From: Brachionus manjavacas
Lineage: Eukaryota; Rotifera; Eurotatoria; Ploima; Brachionidae
NCBI GenBank assembly: GCA_019054805.1
Contig: JAHQIY010000004.1
Location: 4,340,001-4,404,000 of the forward strand
Reading direction: 5' to 3'
DNA: 64,000 nucleotides
A model generated the notes under the pieces. The model saw only the letters and a program-made list of their open reading frames with translations. It did no database searches and had not been told where the DNA came from. This document shows, piece by piece, positions 16,333 to 29,900 of the stretch. Position 1 is the first letter of the stretch. Every line of letters starts with the position of its first letter. Made by a program: the position numbers and the translations under genes.

Positions 16333-17039
16333 TGAAATTTTAAGCAGAACATTTTAGGCATGATTTTTTTCTAAAAAATGGTTATTTTGTAGTAATAGAT
16401 ATTTTGTGTCAAAAACCAAAAGAAAGCCATTACCACAATTAAGACTAAGATGATAATTTAATCAGTAAGCTTAATACGTCCGGAACAATTAGATAGTTAT
16501 GGTACGAGGCTGCTGATGGTATGGTTTTTGGATCAATTTTTGGTCGCGACCTTTAGGGCCCCATCGTTTTTAATTGCCGATTGTAAGTATGACAGCTTAG
16601 TTAATAATTTTAATGAATTTCTAGCGGTTCATATAAGAAACAAAATAATTCTTTAATTTGGTGCTTTTTTATTAGTAAAATAAAGGATTTTTTTAAAAGA
16701 AATTTAATAATAAAAATTAGAATAAAGTAAGTCTTCAATTTTACATGCATAAATCTTAAATCTTCTTGATAGACATCAAGAAAAATGTCTATCGCTTAAA
16801 CTATTAATTTAATTGTTGATTATGTTTAATTTTCAAAAAAATTAATTGCCAAATCAAGTTTTCATTGTAGAATAATAAATATCAAGTTAAGAAAAAAACG
16901 ATCATTTCTTTGATTTATTTAAAAAAAGAAAATTATAACGTGAATTTTTAGGGAACGATCAAAAACAGAAAAATTCACAACTACACAACTTTTCTCAAAG
17001 AGCCATTCTAATTTTTAAAGAATCTAAAAGAAGTTATAC
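16333..17039. other. Intergenic, no gene seen
   Basis: AT-rich unique sequence immediately outside the duplication arm. A short GC-richer patch near 16500-16580 has no coding or structural signature that I can name. Confidence 0.4.
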
Positions 17040-17632
17040 GAATAAAAGCGAATTGTTAAAATTAGGAATATCAAAGACCAAATGTACTAAATTGAATAAT
17101 AAATTAATTTTTTGGGAACAATGGCTTATTAAATGGAAAATGAAAATATCAGTTGAAAAGTCGTGTTCAGTAGTCTTTTCTAACTCCAAAAAAGAGAGTG
17201 ATAATCTTAACTTAAAAATATATAGACACAGAATAGTGAGCCAAAAAAAATTAAGTCTCTTTGTATTAAATTTGATTCTAAGTTAAATTTTAATATACTG
17301 GTGGACGAAATTAGAGAATACTGCAGTAAAAAGCTCAATATTATTAAGATTATGTAAAACAGATATATTGAATACCCAACTCCATTGTGTAATTGCTTCC
17401 TCACTATTTCTTGTTTTTTTTCCCTGAAATTTGAACTATGTAAACATGTGCCACATGCAACAATCTATTTCAATATATATCTCCTTAATTTTCATTTTTG
17501 TAGCTTATTTACTATATTTTGAATTTTTTTATCTCATTTATTAACTATTATTTTATTTTTTATTTTTTTTAAATGTATTCTGGAGGAGCCCTAGCTCGGT
17601 ACAGAAAACAAATAAATAAATAAATAATAGAA
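17040..17632 (+). mobile_element. 3' fragment of a non-LTR retrotransposon (LINE)
   Basis: At 17053-17240 the plus strand encodes a reverse-transcriptase thumb-like segment (QWLIKWKMKISVEKSCSVVFSN), which continues in a second frame (KIKSLCIKFDSKLNFN, then VDEIREYCSKKLNIIKI) after a frame change near 17245. The 3' end is a GC-richer stretch, ggagccctagctcggtacag, followed by a (TAAA)n-type tail ending near 17632. Similar tails occur at 37563-37620 and 38160-38205. It is a 5'-truncated dead copy. Confidence 0.75.
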
Positions 17633-18763
17633 TAATTAGAGGATTGATTAAAAAATTTCAAAAATTTTTGAAAATTCGATTTATTATTTTAATAAAACAA
17701 TGCAATAGATCTTTTAGCACAATTTGACTCAGAAGAAAAATTTTTAAGTTTGAACATATAAAAAAAAATTTATAATCAGCATTTAAGGTTATTAGTTTAT
17801 TCTATTTATTTAGCTTATTACAAATAAAACATCGCTTATACGACGAATGAGCTCTTGTCAAACCAATTTGAAGCTTTCCTTTTTTTTGGCAATATTTTTT
17901 TGGTATTATGTTTGGTTTTCAAATGCGAATCAAATTCGATTTGTGGACCGACTGATAATTCATCTTTAGAATGGCATCGTTGCTCAATCGTTTTTTCTCA
18001 TACTTCACACATGAGACACATTTTCAAATCCAATCATTTATTTCTAGAAAATTCTTTTACTCGTTAGAACTATTTAGCAGATCTAATAAACTGTCTGATT
18101 TTAACATAAAAAAATGATTTTTCTTAATAAGATTTAGCCTTTTATTGAATCCCATACATTACTTAAGATGTAATTAGATATTCTTATCTGTTATTTCATT
18201 AGCAACATCTGATTCCATATTATTAAAAGTTTTGATTCTTGACATTTAAATGAGCAATGCAAAGACAAAATAAAGTAGCATTAAGAATTTAATTATTTTC
18301 TTAAAATATAACAGGATAAAATCATAAAAAAAATATTATGATGTGTTTGATGCGATTTTAAACAAGTCAAATTTATAAAATTTTTTTTGAATATTTTGAT
18401 TTTTATACAATTTTTCGGGTATTCTTTAAAAACGATACCCGTCAAAAAAGCGAAAAAACAATACCTTGTGTAAACCACTTTAAATATTCTGAAATATTTT
18501 TTTTTTGATATATTTATTTCTATCCACCTGAATTTAAATAATTATTATTCTTTATTTAAAAAAATATTTTCATTATATTTAATTTTTAAATGACAAAATG
18601 ATTTGTATAAACACTCAAAAACAACCTAAAACACCCTCATAACCTTATGAAACACCTAAAAAGTGAAAATATTTTAGAATAAATCATCAGATTAATGTAA
18701 TTATTAACAAAAAAATATGTATCACTTAAAGTCCGGCCACTGCTTTAAGCGTAGTAAAAGATA
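17633..18763. other. Intergenic, weak ORF only
   Basis: Between about 17840 and 18070 the minus strand shows a Cys/His-containing stretch that faintly recalls a zinc-finger fragment, but the frame is broken and I cannot name a family. The rest is AT-rich without features. Confidence 0.35.
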
Positions 18764-19872
18764 CCGTAATTCCGTGTTGGGGAACGCGTTCATTAATACC
18801 CAAAGTCATATGTGAAGTGCATGCACAGACATTAACCCCTTCCATGTTAAAAAAATACTATTAAAGGTTCGACGCACTACATGTGCAACTTTGGGTATTA
18901 ATGTGTGATACTAATAAAAAAACCAAGTTTAAATGTCGAGTTAATAATCAAAAAATCTTTTTTAGAGCATCATTTTTATTTGAAATTTTCTGAAATATTA
19001 AAAAAATAATTTTTTATATTTCAACTTTTAGTGCGACCATTCAAACAAAATTATGAAAATGTTTTTTAATATTAAAAATTATTTTTTTTATGCTTTTCTA
19101 GTTATAGATGCAGCTTTTTTAAAATAATATAAAAATAAAAATATTAAAATAATATGACAAAGACTTGAATTAATTATACGAGCGGCGTTTAAAGACAAAA
19201 TTAAAATGAAAAAAAAATACTATATGAAAATCTTATTTTGATGATTTGTTTTTTGAGCCCTTTTTTGAATGATAATTGATCACTTTGAGCTTGAATTCTA
19301 AATTAAATCTTGTTCTCGTTTTTGGTTGATTTTGAGTGGTGGCTGGTGTGATTGGCGTGTCGGATGTTTCCATTTGAACATTCTCATCAGTTTCAAAATC
19401 CATTTCTTCTAACTTGCTTTAATAAAAAAAAAACTTCGTAAATATAGTCATTTAAAGAGATGCGTCTTTATTTGAAAAAGAAAAAAAATATCGTATGATT
19501 TTTTAAATCTTTAAAAAAAAAGCTGCATCTATAACTAGAAAAGCATAAAAAAAATAATTTTTAATATTAAAAAACATTTTCATAATTTTGTTTGAATGGT
19601 CGCACTAAAAGTTGAAATATAAAAAATTATTTTTTTAATATTTCAGAAAATTTCAAATAAAAATGATGCTCTAAAAAAGATTTTTTGATTATTAACTCGA
19701 CATTTAAACTTGGTTTTTTTATTAGTATCACACATTAATACCCAAAGTTGCACATGTAGTGCGTCGAACCTTTAATAGTATTTTTTTAACATGGAAGGGG
19801 TTAATGTCTGTGCATGCACTTCACATATGACTTTGGGTATTAATGCACGCGTTCCCCAACACGGAATTACGG
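18764..19872 (-). mobile_element. Foldback DNA transposon with 361-bp terminal inverted repeats
   Basis: The left arm 18764-19124 and right arm 19511-19872 are near-perfect reverse complements, starting ccgtaattccgtgttggg. The element is flanked by TA on both sides (18762-18763 and 19873-19874), consistent with a TA target duplication of the pogo/Tc1 group. The roughly 390-bp loop carries a short minus-strand ORF resembling a transposase N-terminus (next entry). The near identity of the arms points to recent origin or ongoing correction between the arms. Confidence 0.88.
19233..19403 (-). CDS. Truncated transposase N-terminus within the foldback element
   Basis: This 56-residue ORF has an acidic, Thr-rich start followed by RTRFNLEFKLKVINYHSKKGS. 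That motif resembles the first helix of the psq-type helix-turn-helix found at the N-terminus of pogo/Tigger/Jerky-like transposases. The ORF stops right after this helix, so no complete DNA-binding domain or DDE catalytic domain is present. It is probably a remnant of the autonomous parent element rather than a working gene. Confidence 0.55.
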   Translation of the reverse strand: MDFETDENVQMETSDTPITPATTQNQPKTRTRFNLEFKLKVINYHSKKGSKNKSSK

Positions 19873-19874
19873 TA

Positions 19875-20908
19875 AGGAATTCGTTTTAAAATATTTATTA
19901 AATAAAATAAGAATGAATATAAAACTAACAATAAAGAATAAGCCACTTAAATTTAAAGTGCAGTTCTTAATGCTAGATTGAGAATGAATATAATAAAAAC
20001 TAAGAAATAAAGTTAAATCATTCTAAGATAAAATTCAACTTATTATATTATTATTATTTGACTGTTACAATAACCGTTATAAACTGTTGTTTGATAGCGT
20101 ATCATAAATCATTGGTTTTTATGTTATCCATAAATATTAATCAACTGATTGAAATAAATATAAATAAAACTATGGAGAGTCGGTGAAATACCGTAACAAA
20201 TATAAAAAACAACATTTAGGTTCTGTAGCAATACACCTTAATTTTCTTGAGAATTTTTTCTATTTTTCGGCATAAAAATACTACCTGGGGTTTCGACCCT
20301 GTGAAATTTATAAGGCTAGATCTCACATATTTAAATTCTAAAAAAGTTTAAGTTTTATGGATTTGTTTAACATATTTTCATTGAATGATTTGCTACGATA
20401 CAAATTTAATATGGCAATCAAGATACAAAAAAAGGAATAGATTTACATAATTTTTTTTCTTTTTAATTTTTTAATAAAATATTGTTAAATTTAAATCCAT
20501 ATTATATAGTATGAAAAATCAAAATCATAGTTAAATTTAAAAATTAAAAATTAAAAAAAATTTGATGTTTTTGATGTTTTGTATCAAATAGAAAAATTCT
20601 CGAGAAAATTGGGTTGTTTTGTCAGAGAGCCTAAAGGTTTTTTTTTTAATTTAAAAAAGATAATTTTAAAAATCAATAAAAAATTTTACGAATGCTTTTT
20701 TAGAAGGATTTTTTATATTAAAGAACGTCTAGAAAATGATTCATAATGTCGAATGGTGTCCGTCTGGCTTCAAAGTTAAGCAATACCACTGCTATTATAT
20801 TGTTGAAGCCGTGCTAAATAACTCATTGATTAAGTTAAAAATAAAGACAAATTAAAAGATATAATTTTTTTTAATTTTTATTTTAAAAAATCCAAAATAA
20901 ATGTAAAC
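19875..20908. other. Intergenic with decayed inverted repeat
   Basis: Bases about 20213-20270 and 20587-20640 are imperfect inverted repeats (attttcttgagaattttttc / gaaaaattctcgagaaaat), suggesting an old MITE of about 430 bp. The alpha-tubulin scrap at 20747-20816 is listed separately. Nothing else is seen. Confidence 0.4.
20747..20816 (+). pseudogene. Tiny alpha-tubulin gene fragment with internal deletion
   Basis: The sequence reads as VEWCPSGFKV of alpha-tubulin (compare [10 protein letters not shown] in both intact genes). It jumps directly to (L)SNTTAI and a degraded continuation resembling AEAWA, followed by stops. About 27 codons between the two blocks are missing. Synonymous and replacement differences from the nearby copies show it is older than the inverted duplication. 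Confidence 0.7.
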
Positions 20909-23900
20909 TTAATAGAGATCATTTTTAGGTTTTACAACGTATGTAACCATTTCTCCTTTTCCTTTTACATAAATTTTTCCTCTGCAATCACATGGATAAC
21001 CATACTCTTCCAATATCTGTTTTGGATCTTCAGGAACCTTGAAAAAAATATTTAACAAAGAAAAAAATTACCATAGATAGAAAAAAAAACTTGAATTCTA
21101 CTCATAACTCCTGTACTTTCCATTCTACTCGCAACGTTAACTGTGTTGCCCCAAATATCATATTGAGGCTTTGATGCACCAATAACTCCCGCGACCACTG
21201 GGCCAATATTTATTCCAATCCTAAGTTGAAAATCGTTGAAGCAGTCCTTATTAATTGATTGAATAATTTGCATCATTGAAAATGCAAAATCAGTCAATGC
21301 AATTAAATAATGATTTGATCTTTCCTTTACCTTAAATCCAATAGATCAGTTTGAGTACAAAATTAAAAAACCTACATTCGTTAGATTTTTGTCAGCTCCA
21401 ATATTTAATCCAGCAGCCGCCATATATGTACTACCTATTGTTTTGATTTTTTCAACACAACTGTACTTATTTTTTGATAAAAGCTAGCCACAAAAAGAGT
21501 TAATTTTTTTTAATGACTAAAATTAATTTACAAGATCAAATTCAGCTATTATTTCGTTCAAAAGTCTCAGACATTCAAGGCCGTCTTTATTTATGTCCGA
21601 TTGGACATAGAATTCCTTGAAATTCGGAATAGAGGCGAACATTACTGCCACACACTCATATTTTTCATGATAAACTTCCTTTAAAATAAAATGAAATTTT
21701 TTTAACTGCTTCACTTTTATTTACATCTTTTTTTCGTTTTGGATCCAAAATAATTCCAACAACATGTTTGGGTAGCATATTTTCCAGCAACAAACGACTC
21801 ATGGTTGATGTTACCTCTACTTCATCGATCTCTCGTTGAAATTTGAGCCGCCATAAAAAATTCAGCCTCGAATTTAGTTCGACCTTAGAGAAAATTTTGG
21901 AAAAATTTTATTAATTAAAAAAAAATTAATTACTCTACGGTCAACTATATGCAAAAATATGACATAAAAAATCATTTGAATTAGCAATTCAATTTTTAGA
22001 AGAGGTTGCACTGAATGAATAGACTGGCCAAGGCATTCATAGATTTCCTGTGTGTTGAACCCAATTATGTAGATTAGAATTCCAATGAGCATCATGGCAA
22101 GTTTTGAATAGAAACACAACTGAATGAATGAGCAACATGATAAAATTGAAAGATTAAAGAGCAGTAGATTCAATTCAAAAAAGTGATAGCCAAGCTGGGG
22201 CGTGATTGCTGTTTTACAAGAAATGCTATAGTCAAATTGGAGCTCTGTCCATGGTTTAAGAACAGATGTTGTTACTTTCTTGAAAGGTCTATTATATTCT
22301 GAATTTATTAAAGTTGAAAATTCATCATTAATTCTATATCCGGTAGTCGTTAAATGTAAAATATTAATAGAATTTAAGTCATGATTTCTGTATGTTGGCT
22401 TGGTGTTTCCCAAAGCTGAGGTGGCCAAATGATCGGCTATTATATGTTGATTGCCAAATTTAGGAGTCCAAACTACGGTCCATGGTAATGCTAGACAAAG
22501 CAAAATTGTTGTTACTGAAAAAATATATTGCAAAAATGTTGACTTTGACATTATTGAAAAAGATTTCATGATATGAGATCCTCTATACTTATTTTTTAAA
22601 AATAATAAAAATTTTAACTCAATTATTTTTAAAGAATACTTTTGACGGTTTTATTACTGAAAGTAAAAGTGCAATCAAATAAATTCCAGAACCAATTCCG
22701 ACAAAGTAATAGTAGACATTTGTCCTTAAAAATAAAAAATTATTATTCTTGAATTTTCATTACTCTTCATCTAAAATCGTTTTTTTTAATTTTATTACTA
22801 GAAAAAGAGATAGCTGTTAGTCTTAAGACTTGTTTTTCATTTTCAATTTATTCTTGAAAAAATAAATTAATTTTTGGGCTTTTCAAAATTTTTTGAAATT
22901 TTCTATTTAGAAGTATCACCAGAAGTTGGTTATTTTTTTTATTTTAAAATTTATAAAATTTTGGTATTTTCCAAAAAATTGAATCTTTTATCAATATTTT
23001 ATTCTGTGAATTGCTTTACATTTCTCTGCAAAAAAAATTGTTTTTTTTTATTTTATAAATTTAAAATAAAAGCTTTTGAACTGAATAAAAATAAATGAAA
23101 TGCTAATTAGTCTTTAAGATAGAGACCTTAGTCTGTTGATTAACCCTGAAATTTATTCAAATTTTTACCAAAATTTAGTCTTTTTACCCAAAAATAAACA
23201 TGTTTCTTAAAATTAAAATTAAAATCAAAATTTTAAGTAAAAAATTTCCAAATTTTTTGAAAATTATTTGTTTTTTTTACTAGAATAAACAAAAAATAAT
23301 GGAAATCTTTCATATCTAGAATTTTACACAATTTACGTGAATTATCTAAAAACTTGGTCAGATCCAAACTATATTTAAACTTTTAGTTAAAAAAATCCTT
23401 TTTTAAATGAAAAGGGTTCAAACATTCGTTCCCTACTGCAGAAATATTTTAAAGATTTGTTTCCCTAAGCGAGTTCTGAACCTTTGGTCCTCTACTTCAA
23501 TAAATAACACACAAACCATCCGGCAATACCGACTTTTTCAAAGTATTTAAACCTATCATTTATCATTTTTTACTTTTTAAAAAAAAAATAATGATAGACC
23601 AAGTTTTATAAGTAAAAAATTATCTTATCCATTTTTTTTTCATTTTTACTGAGACAAAAATCGAATGAAAAATTTATTCAAACTAATTAAATTTAAACTA
23701 ATTTTTATCAATTTTTCCTGATCTATGAGTAAATGTTAAAAAAAATTACTGAAGAAATTTTTTAAAAATTGATTAGTAAATCTTAAAATTTAAAAATTAA
23801 TAATTACTTTTTTAAATCTGAGATGAACAAAATTAAAGCTATTGATAAAAAAATGAGACCGCACATTGCAACAAAATGCTTGAAGTTCTTTAAAGGTTGT

Positions 23901-26900
23901 TGGCTATAGATTAATTCAATTGATTTAACAATAGATCGATATTTTGTATTTTGAGCCAAGCAAGCAATGCAAGCTGAATTCAGATCGTCTATTACCATGT
24001 TTTGCTCACTATGACGTGCTGCATTTACGCCATTTATGTTCGAATATGAAGCAGTGTTTTTAATGTGATTTTTTGAACTATTATGAGTATTGACTAATGA
24101 TTGTCTTGAAAAACACGGTAAAATTCGGTTTTTTGATGTATTCTTATGTCTTTGACAATAATTCGTTTTGAATCTTAGAGTCACCGGATTGAATTCAAAA
24201 TTTTGATTAGGTCTAAATATGAAATTAAAAAAAACTTCTAAAATAAAATTTAAAACATACCTGCATAAACATTTTGAATTGAAAGAACATTTTAAAGGAG
24301 ATAAGGTATCTTCTAAAAGAGTTAAAATAATATTCGATTGCTCTGTTGAACCATCATGAGATAGCTTTATTTTTGAAGAATTGTTATCAATTGCATTATC
24401 ATTAAGCCACAACTCCAATTTTGAATATTTCGAACGTTTTACAGAATCATAGCTTAAGAATTGAATAATTAATTTAAATGAGATTTTATTTTTGATTGAA
24501 ATTTTCCAATTTTACACAGAATTTATAGAAATTTGTATTATATTGTGTTTTATATTTGATAAATTTCGAGATTAAAAAAAATTTTTTTTTCTTTTTTCAA
24601 TTCTTCAGAATATTTTTCTTGTATGTGCTAAAGTTTTTTTATTTTCGAACATTTATTAATTAAAATTCATTGAAATAAAAAATCAACCAAAAATATTACC
24701 CAGAATTCATAAATTTAACTGAATTGTCAGAATCATCAGGTTTGATCAAATAAGTAAGTATATCTTTTTCTCTTAAAAGACTGTCCCTTTTTTTACCATG
24801 ACCCTCTTCCATTTTATAATCTCCTGTCAAATTGGTGTAGGTCTCATGAGAAATATGAACAGAACTAAAAACAATTGTAACAATCAAAGATTTTTTTCTA
24901 AATTAAAAACTTTACCCAGGTATTCCCGCTGATTCCATGTGATTGGCAATTGTAACATCATCTTTGTAAATTAAATTTCAAATCCATATTAAAATATTTT
25001 CTAAAAATTTACCACTCCAAACATCATATTGCCATTTTCTCAAACCAAGAACACCACAGAGAACCTTTCCAGTATGAACACCAATCCTCATATCTACATC
25101 AACACCGGTAGCATCACGAACTTCGCGAATTATTTCAATCATTTCAAGTCCCATCTTAACGCAATTGTCAGCGTGGTTTTGACGTGGAATGGGCAGTCCA
25201 GAAACACAATAGTAGCAATCGCCCAGTATTTTAATACGCATGCAATCATATTCCTGAAATTATTTAAATTTAAATTTTATTTAAATTTTTTTTTATTTTA
25301 CTTTAGCTTTTTGATCGAATTTTGCAAAAAGTTTGTTTAAAATATTGACTAATTCGGGTGGCTCAAATTTATCGGCCAACGGAGTAAAATTGACAATATC
25401 AGCGTAGAGAATACTGACATTATTATGAGATTTTATGTGCAAATCATGGAATGCTGAGGCTTTATGACGGTTTTTATCGACTACAATTACATTTTTTCCA
25501 CTCATTTTTCTGTTTCCTTCTAGGTCATTTTTGGAATTTCTGGCTGAATTTTCATGATTATTGGTTCCATTTTTAGCTGAACCACTTATTCGTCTAGCTG
25601 CCAAATCCACAAAAGAACAAGCCTTAATTACATTTTTCTGAAATCAGGCAATTATTAGTTTTTAAAGAGATTCAATTTCCAAAGCCTACAAATTTTTTCT
25701 GACCAGAGTTCAAATCTTCATTTATAACCATGGATTTGAACTGAGCCTGTCGTGTCTTACGCAACATTTCCGACTTCATTTCAAGTGCTATATGCGCAGG
25801 TAAAACACTAACCATGAGCATTTCCTTTAATTAATATTCTAAGAAAAGAAAAAATCTATGAATATAAATTCACTTGTTGTTGTTTTTCTTTTTCCAGCTT
25901 CATTCGTCCATTCAAAAATTTAATTGTGTTTCGATAAGCATCGTCTTGAGATTTACTTGTCAAAATCTGGTGGTAGACGCCAAAAATATTAGTCATAAAA
26001 TAAACTATGCCATAACAACTAAGCTTTTGTTAGCAAAAAATAATTAAATAAATTTTTTCAATTTTTTATTTTAAAATACTTTTTTAAAAATAATTGTATA
26101 CTCAAATTTCGAATTGTACAAGAAATAAGTTAGCAAAAATATATTTTCAATGCTGATTAAAGATGATAGTAAAATTGTGTATCGTTTTTTAAGCGGTAAT
26201 ATTGAATAAATTGCAATTATGTTGAGAATAGCAAATGGGCCATATTCGATTGTTGCCAATTGTCTGGTTTTTGAACGAATTAATGGTACAATGTGGTTTA
26301 AATTTATCAAGATATAAATTATTAGGCTAAATGACAGGGGGTACTTTTGAAATTTTGATTCATTTCGAGTAAGATAAAATGCAAGTATAAGTGACACTAT
26401 GCTGACTAGAATAAATGTAATCGATTCTAAAATTTGTTGCGTTTTGTCCTAAATTAAAGTTTTTTTTATTACTAATGTTTTAATGAGATTTGATTAATTT
26501 AAAAAAAAGCATCATTTTTTTCCTTATACGATTTAGATTCAGAAAATATTGTTATTTAATTTTTAAAGTTTTTTTTGAAGGTTTAAAAATTATTTTGAAA
26601 TAATTTTTTAGATTATTAAATGGTGTTTTTATTTGTTTTGAATGAGTTGTTTTCTAAGAAATAACTTAATTTAAACTCGAAATAGCAAAATTTCCAAATT
26701 AGTTTAAAGATGTTAATTTTTTTTCTGTTTAATGATTATTCTGTCAATTTTTTTACAAAGATCTCTTTATTATTTTTAAAATAATGGTTTGTGTATATGA
26801 TTCATCAAACTCTGATAAAAATAATTCAATCATTTTTACTTAAATTTTAGTTAACGGAAATACAACTAAATAATGATAATAATTAGCTATTGCAGAAAAC

Positions 26901-29900
26901 ATCCGGATAAGTCTTACAAGGAAGACTCCTATGTATATATGGTAGCTCTTTACAGCGAACATACTAACCTAACATATGACTACTAAATAGGATAAATAAA
27001 ATCAATTTCATGATTAATCAAGTTCCTTATTAAGATAATAATCTAGTTTCCATTTTAAATTACCTGGTAAGATCTATGGTGATCTGTATTATTGTAAAGA
27101 GCAAATTAAATTCTAAAGTAATGGGCACTTTGAAGGTAATTTTTCAATTTTTGATGCTCAAAATGATCAAATCAAATTTTAATTATGAAATAAATTGTTT
27201 TTTTCTTAATAGAATTGATACAGAATTGATTTAATATACTTTGTTAAATTTAAAAGTAAAATCTTCAAAAGTCTGCAAAAAAATACTCACTTATAATAGC
27301 ATCATTTATATAGTGTGCACTCTGCTTTGTGAATTCTGGTAAAGCAGAGGTTACTTTTTATTTAATATACCATGTTAAATTCAAAAATGTATCTCTGAGC
27401 TAATTCTATTAAGAAATAACAATTTATTTGACATTTAAAATTTGATTTGATCATTTTGAGTATCAAAAATTGATCATAAACTTCTAAGTGCCAAGCAAGG
27501 CTGATTATGCGTAAACTCTTCTTTTTTTAAAACTGGTCATCTTTATTTCTAAAATCTTTTATTTATCTTATATTTCATGTCACAATTTTGTAATTTTTAA
27601 AAAAGTCTGATATAATTTAGCTAGACTAACCAAATTTTTCATGTTGAAAACTGGAAATTTTTTGAAATATACCAAAAAATACTATGAATTTTTTTGAGAC
27701 ATCAAGACCTAGCAGACTGATCTAAAACTAAAAATTGCTTCAGAAAAAAATATCGATTATTATTTATATTTTGCGATAGATTATTAGACAAAGATCAAAA
27801 TAAACTGAGAAATTTTGGATGTAATATTCATTCAAGAACAACATCAAAAATAAACAATTTTTGTTAACAAAAACCTATAAATTGCATATCAAATTAAATT
27901 AAGAAAAATTAATAATTTTTTTAAACTAAATTATATTATTAATACAAACAAGGTATTTTAAACTTAATATAAGCTACTGTTCAATTTAAATTTTGAGTAT
28001 TATGAGTCTTTCGTAAGGTAATAGTCACTTTATTTGCGAAAAGATTTATTGATTAATGGAAGAATTAAAAACAAAATTTAGTCAAAAAGGTAATTACAAA
28101 ATTTAGAGGATTCTGAATAATTTTTTTTTTCCCAAATTAGAATAAAATTTTATTTATAAAGTATAAATTTTTTTGTTTCAAATTTTCTTAGAAACAAATA
28201 TTTATAATTTTAAATAAAAAATGCTTTTTTATTTTACTCTTAAATTTTTATCATATTATTTGGTTTTCTTTGAACATTTTGCTACATCAATTTTTATGCC
28301 ATATCATGCATATTTTCAGCTATCAGAAAGAATAATTAAAAATTCGAAAATACACAAAATTTCATTGTCATCTCCAAATTTTGTTATCCTTCTAGTAAAT
28401 GACATCAAAAGATTGAGTAAGAAATTGATAAGCATCCATCACTAGTATTTTTTTAATTATAAATGAAAATAAATTATAAAGATTGCAACTTCTGGCATCT
28501 AATGATGCATTCTGATAACTTTAAATATTTTAAAATTATTTCATTCACAAATAATGATTGATTTCCGGGCATCAATAAAAAATGAAAAAATATTACTTGT
28601 GATTTTAAATAAATTTTTTTTTTGTTTTGCTTAATTTCTGTTTATAATATACTTAGAGTTTAAATTTTTAAATCTTAGAGTTTGTACAAAAGTTATTTTA
28701 TTTACTTTAAGAACAAATATATTAGAAAAAATCAACTAAACAAATTTTGACAATTTTTAATAAAAAATAAGAAATTTCATTTTCTTCCCAATTTCACAAT
28801 ATTGCCGTACAAAAAAACCTTTTGCTTTAGCCTTGCGGCCTTCTTTGGCCTTTGGTTCAATAGCAAATCGAATGGACAATCAAAAACTCAAATTTTCATT
28901 TAATAATTTTATTATCTCCGCTTTTTTGCCTTGGTACGATCATTTCAATCGTTTGCATTCGTCTTTTAGAAATGTTCCTAGCCTAATAGAATCGTACATT
29001 TTTAGAATATAAAAATAATAAATATAAAAAATTGAGTATTGTTAACAATATAAAATAATTATAACCAAAAAAAAATATTTTGTTCAAAAACTAGTTAATT
29101 TATACGCATAAATTAAAAAAAATCAAAAAAAATAAAATGCTGAAAAGTGACAATTTAAAAAAAAGTAATTTAAAAATACAGTCCATAAAAAATTGATATT
29201 CTATTCACCTTTTTTAGCCTAAGTATTGAAAAATTTACCTATCAATATTTAAATGAAAATCGGGTTTTGTTTAATAATCATATTTTTGCAGGTGTTTATT
29301 TGGATTATCTAAGAATAGATATTAAAAACTGCTATTAACTTAAATTTACCAATCGATAAAAAAACAGAAATTAGCTTTTATTACTATGACTTGATGAATA
29401 AACTAAGATTTATTACAAAAATTGCACAGCTTCAAACTTTTCTGAATTTTGTTTTTTTTTTCTATTCTTTAGTTATTTTAATTTAAAAAAGGACAAATTC
29501 AACAGAATAAATTCAAATTATCTATTCTCATATAACTTTTAAGATTTTAAATAATAATTAAACGATGCATTTTTAATTCTAGAACTGTAAAATGGCTAAA
29601 AGTTACCGTTTCTGAAAATTGACTCACTATACACAAAAATAAATTTTGAACAGGTATCAAAATAAGAAAGGACACAATTAGACTATGTTTCATCCGAGTT
29701 TTATAAAAATTATGCATAGATTTGTTCGAAGACGATCTAAATATTTGGCTGCTCTCATCACTTCCAGCATGTTTTTGACCATTATGGCAAGAGCCATTTT
29801 CATTATTGCCTGAATTATCACATTTTTTTACTCTGAATTCAGTTGAGCTAGCAAGTTCAGATAAATTCGAATTCGATTGTATACCACTGTATGCTAAACT

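Noticed and set aside
17855-18067. Zinc-finger gene fragment
   Set aside because: A few Cys/His residues on the minus strand are not in a recognisable spacing, and the frame is not sustained.
28221-28445. Possible small hydrophobic gene within adenylyl cyclase intron 1
   Set aside because: Composition is that of AT-rich chance ORFs (Phe, Leu, Ile, Lys only), and there is no start context or conserved motif.
28800-28960. GC-richer patch that could be a ribosomal-protein-like or tRNA remnant
   Set aside because: Neither a cloverleaf nor a continuous reading frame could be built, and the basic Lys/Arg-rich reading is broken by stops.
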